From: Lepidurus packardi
Taxonomy: Eukaryota; Arthropoda; Branchiopoda; Notostraca; Triopsidae
Assembly (NCBI GenBank): GCA_023053545.1
Contig: JAKZAN010000007.1
Location: 8,990,001-9,054,000 of the forward strand
Length of the DNA stretch: 64,000 bases
Direction of reading: 5' to 3'
A program made the translations under genes and the position numbers. Under the pieces are notes generated by a model. It had not been told where the DNA came from, did not search any database, and worked only from the letters and a program-made list of their open reading frames with translations. Position 1 is the stretch's first letter. Each line of letters begins with the position of its first letter. Positions 1 to 10,810 of the stretch are shown here, one piece after another.

Positions 1-563
1 GAAACCTGTGCAAGAATTACAAAAACCTTAAACAAACAAAAAAACACACATTTGGTGAGCACTAGGAACGCAAGGATGTCAGCATGGATTTGATACTAAA
101 ACTAAAACACAGAAAAAAACTCTTGCTAGAAAACTTTTAAATTCCTTCGTGGTATCTATTTAATCGTATTGTGTCCCTTTACTGTTCAATTGGAAGGTTT
201 TGGCTCCATATTACTATATTTTTTGGTCCAATTCTCTCAATTTACTGCACACTAACCCCGACATAGTAAAAAAAAAAAAAAAAAAAAAAAACTTTTTTTT
301 TCCCGATTTTTTTCTTTCAAGCCTCTTTGGTACTTGCGGGCCCTAGTTATTATTGTACAGGAATATTAATAGCTGGTGCGGTGTGGCGCTATAATACATC
401 AAATTCTTTTTCACTTCAGAATTTCTTTTCCTTCTCTTGGTTGTCGGCTTTGTACAGTAATTACAATTGGAAGTAATGGAAACATGACCACAACGTGAGT
501 CAATAAGGTCACGTTTGACTGCATGGGACAGGGAACAAAATGCCCTGCGGGTTCGGTAGAACC
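1..563. other. Downstream flank of DET1, no gene seen
   Basis: AT-rich non-coding sequence beyond the DET1 stop codon. It holds an uninterrupted run of about 24 A at 268-291 followed almost at once by a T run. No open frame resembling a protein was found. The DET1 3' UTR presumably lies here because that gene is read leftward, but I see no clear poly(A) signal. Confidence 0.5.
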
Positions 564-2970
564 TTACGAGCTTACGTGTCTTACATGAAGATTCACAACA
601 TACTCTGCGTTGGTACGTTGAACACTAATAGCGAAAGGATCCGTAGGGTGAAATGTAAAAGCCACGAGTCTTCTAGCGGTGGGAGGTGCATTTCTGCCTA
701 GCACGCCAGCATGGATGCAGAACTTGAGCAGCCCCGAGTCGCGAGCGTAGAACCTGTAAGAAAAAGAAAACGAAGAAAATGAAGAAACGGTTAAAAATAC
801 AAGGATGAGAAGTTGGTCGTATCGCTTTTAGACACAAGAAGTGGGAGGGCTGGAAATACCGTATAGGATGCTCTCCAGATGCTTTGGGTCGTTCCATGAC
901 CGAAATCCACTTTTCGTCGTAGGAAAAGAGTGCCAAGTCCAGATAAGGTGAACTCGAGTAAGACTGCGCTGAGATGGGCAATTGTGCTAAAAGACGCTTG
1001 GTTGCTTCCAAGGGTCCACCAAATCGAGCGCTGACAATGGTCTGTTTAAAGCGCTCGTGCAAAACCCTGGCGAGAAGTACAAAAAGAAAAGGTAAACAAG
1101 TTTACAACTAGTCCAAGAATACACCATTCTTAAAATCAACAAGCGAGCAGAGGATAGGTAGGGGTTCACTATCTAAAGATAGTTTGCTCCATTCGCAATT
1201 CAATCATATGATCCTTTAAAATCGTTCATAGGCCACACCCTGACACTTCAGCTACGTCACGATATAATTTTTGTGGATTAACTCGTGAATTGTATGTCAG
1301 AAAAATGGGAAATTCATTGTTTATTCTGAGAATAAGTTAGACTATAAAAGTGTTTCTAAATGCCAGTTCTATGGGCGATTTTGGGAGATTGTTATTTTGT
1401 TATCCTTCAACTAGTGTTAGTCACGACCGGTAGATGCTACCAAATCCTTCATGAGATAAAAAGACCCTTCTACTACCTCACAATGAAAATTTTGTAGATC
1501 AATAAGCGCGTGAACTGTACTTCATAAATTTTGAAACTTAGTTCTTTGCTAGGAGTATAATTTAAGCTGTAAGAAACTAATATATCTAAATGTCATTTCA
1601 GTAGGCATTGTGGCAACTGTTATCCTTTAACTAGTGTTAACTAGTGCTAGCGATGACCGGTAGATGCTTCCAAGTCCCTTTATTAGCCAATCCATTTCTT
1701 ACCTGGCGTAAATATTGCTGGAGGGCGAACAGGTATATTGGTTCTCAGTATGGAGGCCAGCATTGCGGAAATAATCGCAGAAATTCTCAAAGAGCTCTAG
1801 AAACTCTGCAGAAGAATTCTCATAAACGTTGAGAACTTGAGACGTCTCCATGTTGTACACAACAAAGAACGATGGCTGGGTATTGGGCTCTTGCGACCGT
1901 AGAGTGACGACATCTTCACTCGCGTACTTGATCAACAAATGTACTTCGTCCAGTAATTGCATTTTCCACATTCTTAGCGATCGAAAGTGTTCGAAATGCA
2001 TGAAAAAGCGTCTGAGCTCATAATTACTCCCTTCTTCCCTGGAAATTCTCAGCGCCCGACGAAACAAGTACGCCAATAAGCGATGTTTCAGGGAATTGAT
2101 GGTTGCTTCATGGAAAGCGCGATGATTCCGGGTACTTCCCAGCGACGCAGTAATAAAATCGTCGTCGTCAAAGCAAAACCGCCCGATATTCTTCGCGTTG
2201 AGGAACAAGCCATCCGAAATCTTAAAAACGTGGACCGTCTGGTGCTGTACCGAAAGTACCGCCAACGTAGTCTTGTACAAGTACAGCCCTTGGTTGTGCG
2301 ACAGGAAGATTTTGTCCGTCTTGAAAGTTTTGGTCTCACAAAGGCGGCCGTGGACGATGTCTATGATGTGGAGCGAGTAGTCCTCCAATGGCGAGCGAGG
2401 GTGCGGAGAGACGGATTCATTGTTGCGGTACATGTCGTAGAAGGCCGGATGAGGGTCCTCGGGTACATAGCTGGCGGAGCCAATAATGACGTAGCAACCG
2501 TCATCGGTGAATAAACTGCATTCTCGGTTTAACTGCTCGCCTGTGGGGGACACATTGATGACAAATTTGAGACGGAAGAAGCGGCCAAAGATCTTGGAGC
2601 GGAGCTCAGCTGTATGAGTATCGGATATGCTGTATTCGCCCGTGAAACCTTGCAATAAATCCGCGGCAGCCGCTGGGCCCTGGTACTCGTAGACTTCGAT
2701 CGATGTTTGGTCCGAAGAGAAGGCGATAAAATGTTTCCCATCGGGGCTGAATTTGCGAAGAAAACAAGGCGGTCTGTCAATATTGACGACGGTAAAATTG
2801 GGAAATACATTCTGGTAGAATGAACGAGAGGCCCATAAATGGCTCCCCGCCTTTTTCGAACCGTAGATCTCGCGATAACGCAGACGCAAGACCACGTTTT
2901 GCGCAGGAATGGAACGCGGTACCAAACGGTACTCGCCGTTGGCCATTGGCTCATACTTGGGGTTCATCAT
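564..2970 (-). CDS. DET1: DET1 homolog (de-etiolated-1), complete, three exons
   Basis: Minus-strand gene joined as 2970-1703, 1066-860 and 753-564, giving 554 residues against about 550 in vertebrate DET1. Known role of the family: DET1 binds DDB1 and DDA1 and acts with COP1 in CUL4-type ubiquitin ligases that target transcription factors. Seen here: the family's hallmark blocks in order, [11 protein letters not shown] near residue 50, [89 protein letters not shown], then [20 protein letters not shown] in exon 2 and [11 protein letters not shown] plus [16 protein letters not shown] in exon 3. The start is the first of two tandem ATGs at 2970; the open frame continues upstream only through a TTG. 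Both junctions restore the frame (GCC AG/G GTT and ATA CG/G TTC) with GT-AG introns of 636 and 106 nt. The larger intron contains two diverged copies of a roughly 70-nt motif (about 1390-1440 and 1620-1680). Confidence 0.97.
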
Positions 2971-3115
2971 TTTCGAGCAGTCAATTGTTCTTGAAATCAA
3001 TGATTCGGTCCTAAATAATCACACACGGCGTTGTTTGAACATCACACACATTGTTCTGCGAGTAGATTTCCTAAAAAGAGAATAAAAACACACAAAAGAA
3101 TAAAAAGGTTTGAAT

Positions 3116-3845
3116 TGCTTTCGGTACACATTCGTTGGCGTCTTTTCAAATTCAAACTTCCCGCCGCTTGCGCACCCCGACCACGTGTTTGGAGCTCTAA
3201 CGGTTTGTTCAAAACCATTTTCCATTACGGATATTTCATTATTGTGACTTTGTAGACTTATAATACATATACATATTAGATTTATTTATATTGAGATTAG
3301 ATATATTTCTTTATTTATATTTAGATTAGATATATCGATTTGCTTTCGGTACACATTCGTTGGCGTCTTTTCAAATTCAAACTTCCCGCCGCTTGTGCCC
3401 GACCACGTTTTTGGAACTCTAACGGTTCTTCAAAGCAATTGTTCATTACGGATATTTCATTATTGTGACTTTGTAGACTTATAATACATCACATGTATTA
3501 GGTTTAAGTATATATATTTATATATTAGATTTATTTATATTGAGATTAGATATATTTCTTTATTTATATTTAGATTAGATATATCGAATTGCTTTCGGTA
3601 CACATTCGTTGGCGTCTTTTCAAATTCAAACTTCCCGCCTCTTGTGCCCGACCACGTGTTTGGAACTCTAACGGTTCTTCAAAGCAATTGTTCATTACGG
3701 GATATTTCATTATTGTGACTTTGTAGACTTATATATATATATATTAGATTTAAGTATACACATTTATATATTAGATTTATTTATTTATTTATATTTATAT
3801 TACATATACTTATATATTAGATAAATATATATATATATATTAGAT
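3116..3845. repeat. Tandem repeat of about 225-250 bp, three copies, upstream of DET1
   Basis: Copies begin at 3116, 3341 and 3590 with the same TGCTTTCGGTACACATTCG opening. Each then has a GC-richer block with a CACGT-type E-box-like word (CCACGTGTTTGGA in copies 1 and 3, CCACGTTTTTGGA in copy 2) and an AT-rich tail of TATATTAGATTTATTTATAT-like words. The array starts about 145 bp upstream of the DET1 ATG, so the first copy may overlap its promoter. Confidence 0.85.
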
Positions 3846-4924
3846 TTAAACTTCTAGCTTGAAATCGAGCGTCTAACGGTTTCTGTAGCAAACCGAAAAC
3901 ATTCGAAAGAAGCCCAACATCTCCCATCTCGTTCAAGTTTGATTGAACCTTCCCAAAACATGGGCCTCCGGAAGAGGATCAAGAGGTATCTAGCAGGGAA
4001 CAGCGTCCAGAAATCTGTCGTGTAAACAAGTGTTCCCCTTCAGTATAGGGAATAGGACAACACGCAGGGATGTAAGGAGAACAATCCAGACCTTGATCTT
4101 GGGCCATCAAATCAAGACGACAAATCTAGTTTTGGATCTCCCAACAATAAATCCTTCCCTCTCACATGAAAAACAAAAGTAAAGTCAACTCCTGGCTCCT
4201 CCTCCTCCTTTTAGGAGAAAAAGGGGTCAGAAAAGACACCATTTCTTAAACATTTCGCCATCATATTAAACTCTTTGGGCGGCTTAGGGGTGTGCCATGT
4301 CCTTTTGGTCTTCTCTGACTAAATTATTAATTTTTTTTTTTAAACAAATTATCTGCTCGTATCCACACCCTTGGATAGTCCAACTGCGCAGCGCAGCGCA
4401 GATCTTTGAACATCGTTTACCGGAAGCAAAGGTAGAACATACACACACTACACACATAGACACACTACACACATATACATCTACTTCAAAGGCAGGACTG
4501 GCGACACGTACAGCCTTAAAAGTCAGCATTTACTGCCAGGTTTCCGTACCGGTCGCAGTTCACATTTCTGCATCTCATTGGCCTCACGGTTCAACCTGAG
4601 CGCCAGCAGATCTCCTTCCAAATAAATTGACTAAAATAAAAAAAAATAGAGTTAACCAAACTTGGGACGTTAGGTAACGGGTTGGGGGACGAAAGGTCAC
4701 AGGTCCTAGGTCTTTCGACCTGACTCGTACCCCGGTACGTCGTGCAATGTGTCTGAATGTGTGTGTATGTGAATTTCTCCAGCGCAACCAATCAATAACC
4801 CACGCAAAGGGAGTTGACCGACTTGGCTAGCGGTCTGCAGTGTGTCTTGGTCGTTCATTCAGACACAAGTGATGGTGACAAAATTGACACTTTATTAGCC
4901 CAACCCCCCTCCCAACCTCCCAGC
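3846..4924. other. Intergenic stretch, CA-type microsatellite, no gene recognised
   Basis: No convincing gene. A CACACTACACACATA-type microsatellite lies at about 4438-4480. Short open frames on both strands at 4284-4800 have no recognisable domain and follow the microsatellite composition. Confidence 0.5.
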
Positions 4925-5590
4925 GCTTCTCCAACACTGTCAACATCAATATTTCTACCGAAGCTCGGCAGTTATTCCACATTTGCCAAGTACCAGGTAA
5001 AGATAGTTATACAGTTTGGTTCTATTTCTTCCTCCTGCAGTTGCTAAGTACCAGGTAAAGATAGTTACACAGTTTGGTTATATTTCTTCGCTTCTCCAAC
5101 ACTGTCAACATCAATATTTCTACCGCAGCTCGGCAGTTATTCCACATTTGCCAAGTACCAGGTAAAGATAGTTATACAGTTTGGTTCTATTTCTTCCTCC
5201 TGCAGTTGCTAAGTACCAGGTAAAGATAGTTACACAGTTTGGTTATATTTCTTCGCTTCTCCAACACTGTCAACATCAATATTTCTACCGCAGCTCGGCA
5301 GTTATTCCACATTTGCCAAGTACCTGGTAAAGATAGTTATACAGTTGGGTTATATTTCTTCCTCCTGTAGTTGCTAAGTACCAGGTAAAGATAGTTACAC
5401 AGTTTGGTTATATTTCTTCGCTTCTCCAACACTGTCAACATCAATATTTCTACCGCAGCTCGGCAGTTATTCGACATTTGCCAAGTACCTGGTAAAGATA
5501 GTTATACAGTTTGGTTATATTTCTTCCTCCTGTAGTTGCTAAGTACCAGGTAAAGATAGTTATACAGTTTGGTTATATTTCTTCCTGCTG
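4925..5590. repeat. 165-bp tandem repeat, four copies
   Basis: Copies start at 4925, 5090, 5255 and 5420, an even 165-bp spacing, and open with GCTTCTCCAACACTGTCAAC. Each copy contains two subrepeats ending in AAGTACCAGGTAAAGATAGTT (one copy has CCTGG). The subrepeats are separated by a pyrimidine-rich TTTCTTCCTCCTGCAG (TGTAG in later copies). This looks like acceptor - 14 nt - donor, repeated. A plus-strand frame from 4814 runs into the first copy but has no recognised homology. Confidence 0.9.
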
Positions 5591-6064
5591 CCGTTAGCCC
5601 TTCATCATTTTGAGCGAAAGAAAAGAAAATGGATGAGGTAGAGAGTCCTGTCCCTTGTTTCTTAGCTAACCCTGGTTAAGGGGGGCGCAAACAAGGAAAG
5701 ACATTCTTTTACAAGTGTAGGATACGGCACCTTTCCTAAAGAAGATCCTGCTGGCTTCCCGTGTTTATTATCGTTTAACCGTGTGGTGTGGCCGGAATGC
5801 CCTTCAAACTCTGGTGCCAAAACTAGCGCAGTTTTCCTTTTTTTGTTGCTTAAGTTTTCTTGGCAGCCAGGCAGCAATACAACGCACCCAACTCACACAA
5901 GTTACTCCGAAAGGAGGACAAGCGATCAACAATGAGGGCGACAAAGGTCCGAAGACGGTTTATTTCTTATTTCTTCCGATACGATAATTAGTCACCCAGA
6001 ATCATTATTCATGTTGACATAAAGAGTAGGGTTAACGGCTGGTAGCTCGTAGCTATAGGGAGTA
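5591..6064. other. Intergenic, no gene recognised
   Basis: Short overlapping frames on both strands at about 5660-5990 carry no recognisable domain. I see no other structure here. Confidence 0.4.
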
Positions 6065-6092
6065 AACTCTGCCGAACTTGTTCGGCAGAGTT
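6065..6092. other. Near-perfect 28-bp palindrome (13-bp stem)
   Basis: AACTCTGCCGAAC, two bases TT, then its exact reverse complement GTTCGGCAGAGTT. It stands at the left edge of the 111-bp satellite that begins a little over 100 bp further on. Function unknown; it could extrude as a cruciform or mark an insertion boundary. Confidence 0.8.
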
Positions 6093-6199
6093 AATATTAC
6101 TGCGAAAAACTAGCATTTCTTTGAAGTGAATAATAATTCTGCTAAATAATATCACTCCCAGCAAGGTGCTTACTTCCGAGTATTCCTTTTTTAAAAACC

Positions 6200-7145
6200 G
6201 TCAGAGTATTACTGCGGCAGAAATTGTATTTCTTTGCAGAAATAATATTTATGCAATAAAATATTGCTTCCAAAAGATTATTACTGAAAAATTACTGTCG
6301 AAAACAATTTCTGAGTATTACTGAGGCAGAAATTGTATTTCTTTGAAGAAATAATATTTATGCAATAAAATATTGCTTCCAAAAGATTATTACTGAAAAA
6401 TTACTGTCGAAAACATAATTTCTGAGTATTACTGAGTATTACTGAGTATATATTCTGAGTATTACTGAGGCAGAAATTGTATTTCTTTGAAGAAATAATA
6501 TCGCTGGCAATAAAATATTGCTTTCGAAAGATATTACTGAAAAATCACTGTCGAAAACATAATTTCTGAGTATTACTGAGGCAGAAATTGTATTTCTTTG
6601 CAGAAATAATATCGCTGGCAATAAAATATTGCTTTCGAAAGATATTACTGAAAAATCACTGTCGAAAACATAATTTCTGAGTATTACTGAGGCAGAAATT
6701 GTATTTCTTTGAAGAAATAATATCGCTGGCAATAAAATATTGCTTTCGAAAGATATTACTGAAAAATCACTGTCGAAAACATAATTTCTGAGTATTACTG
6801 AGGCAGAAATTGTATTTCTTTGCAGAAATAATATCGCTGGCAATAAAATATTGCTTCCAAAAGATATTATTGAAAAATCACTATCGAAAACATAATTTCT
6901 GAGTATTACTGCGGCAGAAATTGTATTTCTTTGCAGAAATAATATCTCTGGCAAATAAAATATTGCTTCCAAAACATATGCCTGATAAAAATTACTGTCA
7001 AAAACATGATTTCTGAGTATTACTGCGGCAGAAATTGAATTTCTTTGCAGAAATAATATCTCTGGCAAAAAAATATTGCTTCCAAAACATACTCCTGAAA
7101 AATTACTGTCAAAAACATAATTTCTGAGTATTACTGAGAAAATAA
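6200..7145. repeat. Satellite of about 111 bp, roughly eight copies
   Basis: Successive copies carry GAGTATTACTGAGGCAGAAA, then TTGTATTTCTTTGCAGAAAT and AATAAAATATTGCTT. The best-preserved copies (about 6450-6900) differ by a few substitutions. Because the period is a multiple of three, a minus-strand frame of 209 codons stays open across them (7068-6439) and shows a 37-residue repeat. The composition looks like satellite rather than gene. Confidence 0.88.
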
Positions 7146-8599
7146 TATTTCTTTGGCAGAAATTTGCCTTCTACAGCAATAATATTTCTGCGGAAGGTAT
7201 TATTTCTAAAAAAACCTTTAAACTTATTAAGGCGCAAGAATACTACGACTCAAGTTTATTCTTAAAAGTAAAGTGTAAGAAATATTAATTATGGCAGAAA
7301 TATTCCTTTGACGGTGAAAAAAAATATGGTAACGACGGCAAAAATCTTAGGCATTCATTTTCTTAGCCAAAAATGAATTGCCTAAGAAATAGCATGGCTA
7401 AAGTTCGTTCTTCTAGTGTTCAGAAATAATGCTACTTTTGAAGAAATTAAATGTCTTCCAAAGAAATAATACATCTGCGGAAGACATTATTTCTAAAAAA
7501 AAATCTTTCAAATATTAACTGCCTACGAAATATTTTGGCTAAAATGTATTAGTAAGGCGTGGGAAATATTACTTTCTCGCAGAAATACTATTTCTTCCCA
7601 AGAAATAGGATATATGCGGACAGGGTTAAGGTTAATCCCACTTACACGCCATCTTACACAAAAATAGCGGTGACGTCAATGTACCCGCGCCGCCAGCACG
7701 AACCCCTTTAAGCGTTTAGCTCCGCCCCTTTTTAGACATACCCTGGGTATTTCTGTTGGATGATCCAAATAAGACAATTGGGTTAAACAAAAGGGTTTAT
7801 TTCTGAAAATTTTCCCAGTTTAAAGGTGGCTCTTGTTTATATATCCAAGAAAGAAGGTCCCAGGTGGGATGTTGTTTTAATGCTGTGAGAATTCCGGCTT
7901 TTCTTTGTCGACATATGTTCGGAACCCCGGGAGAACGCGGAGCAAGAGAGGCGCTTTGTGTGCGTGCTAAAACCCGAAAGGGCTACCTCTTATTATTGAT
8001 CAGAGCAGGAGTCGAAGTCTTGCGACTTTTTAAGGCTTGTGGGTGTTTCTATGTGGGCGGCAAATGCAAAAGGAACCGGGAGAGTTTCATATGTGGGTGC
8101 ACACAGCAGCCGGACTGGGAAACGGGGGGGAAAAAAATCTGGGAAAACCCAAGTACCGGGACCTGAAGAGAGGGTACTAGCACCCACTCTTACTCAATGA
8201 GATATTGAGGGGAAAGTGAAAAGCGAGGTCTTTTTTTTCGATGGGCTCCAACCACAAAGTTTCCGACATCTGGAAGCAGAAGTTCTGCGTATAACAGATT
8301 CGATTAGATTTTTGCTCCTCGCTTATTTCTTTCCATTTATTTATTTCTTAGCTTTCTCATAAATTTCTTAGTCCTTTCGGACAGCTGAGAGAGAAACTGG
8401 CCTTGGTTGGGCTTATGTACATTACACGGAACTATATAAGATAGAACTTCTAGTAATGAGATTTCTGCCATGACGGGGTTTATAGAAATGTGGTTATTGC
8501 TGCAGTGATACAGTGATACGAAGGAAAAAATAAAATTTTGTTCAGAATTTTTCTTTGGAGCTGACTATTGGATAAGGAAGTAACGAAAGGAGTTGACTA
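7146..8599. other. Decayed repeat tail and single-copy spacer, no gene recognised
   Basis: To about 7630 the sequence keeps the AGAAATAAT words of the adjoining satellite in degenerate form. From 7630 to 8560 it is more GC-balanced. A 100-codon plus frame at 7864-8166 has no recognisable motif. Confidence 0.4.
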
Positions 8600-9660
8600 T
8601 TGCTGCAGATATTTTGGAAATATTTTGGAAATATAACTGCAAATTACTTTTTAGGAACTTTTTTTTATTGAACTGTAGATAAGATTGAACTGTAAGCTGT
8701 AGATATTTCTGAAAAAAATTACTGCAAATTAATTTTGAACTATTTAGCTGATATGTTCTACTGTAGTTAAAAGAGCTTTTTATACAATTTGGAAGAAATT
8801 TTGACATTTCTGTAGAAAAACTAGTGGACTTTGCTGCAGATATTTTGGAAATATAACTGCAAATTACTTTTTAGGAACTTTTTTTTGTTGAACCAGCGTA
8901 AGCTGTCGATATTTCTGAAAAAAATTACTGCAAATTAATTTTGAACTATTTAGCTGATATATTCTACTGTAGTTAAAAGAGCTTTTTATACAATTTGGAA
9001 GAAATTTTGACATTTCTGTAGAAAACTAGTGGACTTTGCTGCAGATATTTTGGAAATATAACTGCAAATTACTTTTTAGGAACTTTTTTTTTATTGAACT
9101 GTAGATAAGATTGAGCTGTAAGCTGTAGATATTTCTGAAAAAAATTACTGCAAATTAATTTTGAACTATTTAGCTGATATATTCTACTGAAGTTAAAAGA
9201 GCTTTTTATACAATTTGGAAGAAGTTTTGACATTTCTGTAGAAAAAACTAGTGGACTTTGCTGCAGATATTTTGGAAATATAACTGCAAATTACTTTTGG
9301 AACTTTTTTTTATTGAACTGTTGATAAGATTGAAATGTAAGCTGTAGATATTTCTGAAAAAAATTACTGCAAATTAATTTTGAACTATTTAGCTGATATA
9401 TTCTACTGTAGTTAAAAGAGCTTTTTATACAATTTGGAAGAAATTTTGACATTTCTGTAGAAAAACTAGCAGACTATTGTTGTAGATATTTTGGGTGTTG
9501 TAGATATTTCTGAAAAAAATTACTGCAAATTAATTTTGAACTATTTACTTGATAGATTCTACTGTAGTTAAGAGCTTTTTATACAATTTGGAAGAAATTT
9601 TGACATTTCTGAAGGAAAACTAGTGGATTTGCTGCAGACATTTTGGAAATTTCTTTCAAA
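8600..9660. repeat. Tandem repeat of about 205-230 bp, four full copies plus degenerate end
   Basis: Units open with GCTGCAGATATTTTGGAAAT at about 8602, 8833, 9039 and 9260. A shortened, diverged copy follows at about 9470 and a fragment at 9617. Each includes AAATTACTGCAAATTAATTT and CTGTAGTTAAAAGAGC. Copies are about 95 percent alike, with indels in T runs. Confidence 0.88.
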
Positions 9661-10810
9661 ATAGTTCGGCAAATTTAGAGAAGAGTTTACGCTTATCTAT
9701 TAATCATGTCACACACCACTATTCAGTTCAAACGAATCCGTTTTTATATACCTGGTAGACAAAGCTGTTTCTGCAGAAATTTTTTCGCAAATAATAAAAT
9801 TGTACAAGTTTTTACAACACAAAAATTGTTACATACTAGGCTTTATTTCCTCGAAACCGCATAACTGACTAAAAAGTAAGAAAAAAACAGAAATAATCCA
9901 GTCGCATTATTTCTAAAATGTATTTCTGCAAATTAAAGCAAATAACAATAATCGCAAAAAACGCAGACCTTCCCTTGAGCGGAAATAAATCCTCTGGTAC
10001 GAGCTGTTCCTTCCTCGTAAAAAAAATATAAAGGCACCATAACAATGACCAAATTACTATGGCAGAAATAAAAAAGCAATGCATAAAAAAACTTTACATT
10101 TCTGTTGAGCTTCCTTAGGATTTGCAAAACTATCGAAGATACACACAGTTTGATTACATCACGTCCAGGAATAGAGCCTGAAAAATCCTATTTTTGGATA
10201 GATGGAGAAGAAATAGCAGTATTTCTTGCTTTGGATGGATAAATCTGGTTTTGCCGCGGTCGAGCTTCCTTGGTGACTGTTTCACTAAGTAATAAACAGT
10301 CTGGACTGCCATTTCTCTATGACGCACCTTAGCTTATCCAACCCCTCTCTTAAAAATAAATAAAAAAAAAATAGACAAATACAGCAGAACGCCTCTATTG
10401 ACAAGACTCTTAGTTCTCGCTCTTCCCAGCAAGGAGAAAAGCTTTTCTATGCAATGGTGACAAGGAAGCGAGAATTCCCGCGGAGCCACTATAAAGTGAG
10501 CAAATCATGGTACCCCATTTCAACTATCAAAACCCAAAATGGAACTTTGCTGTATTTTACCCAAAAACGAAAAAAAGATTCATATTGAAAGTCTCCTTCC
10601 GCGAAGAAATTCCGGGTCATAAAGCTCTACATTTCTGCTATAAATTGCTGGAAAAACTGAAAAAAAAAACTGAAAAAGATTTGCGTTAGAAAAAATAAAA
10701 TGTCTTGTACGAAGCTCGCGGTAAATAACGCACGACAGTTTTGCGCGATAACAAGACATTACAGTAATAGCCAAATATATCTGCGAAGACCATATATCTG
10801 CGAGAACATA
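9661..10810. other. Spacer, no gene recognised
   Basis: AT-rich sequence with scattered GCAGAAATA words and no supported gene. Confidence 0.4.

Noticed and set aside
7864-8166. 100-codon plus frame MGCCFNAVRIP...
   Set aside because: Cysteine-containing but no motif or homology recognised and a competing frame is open on the other strand.
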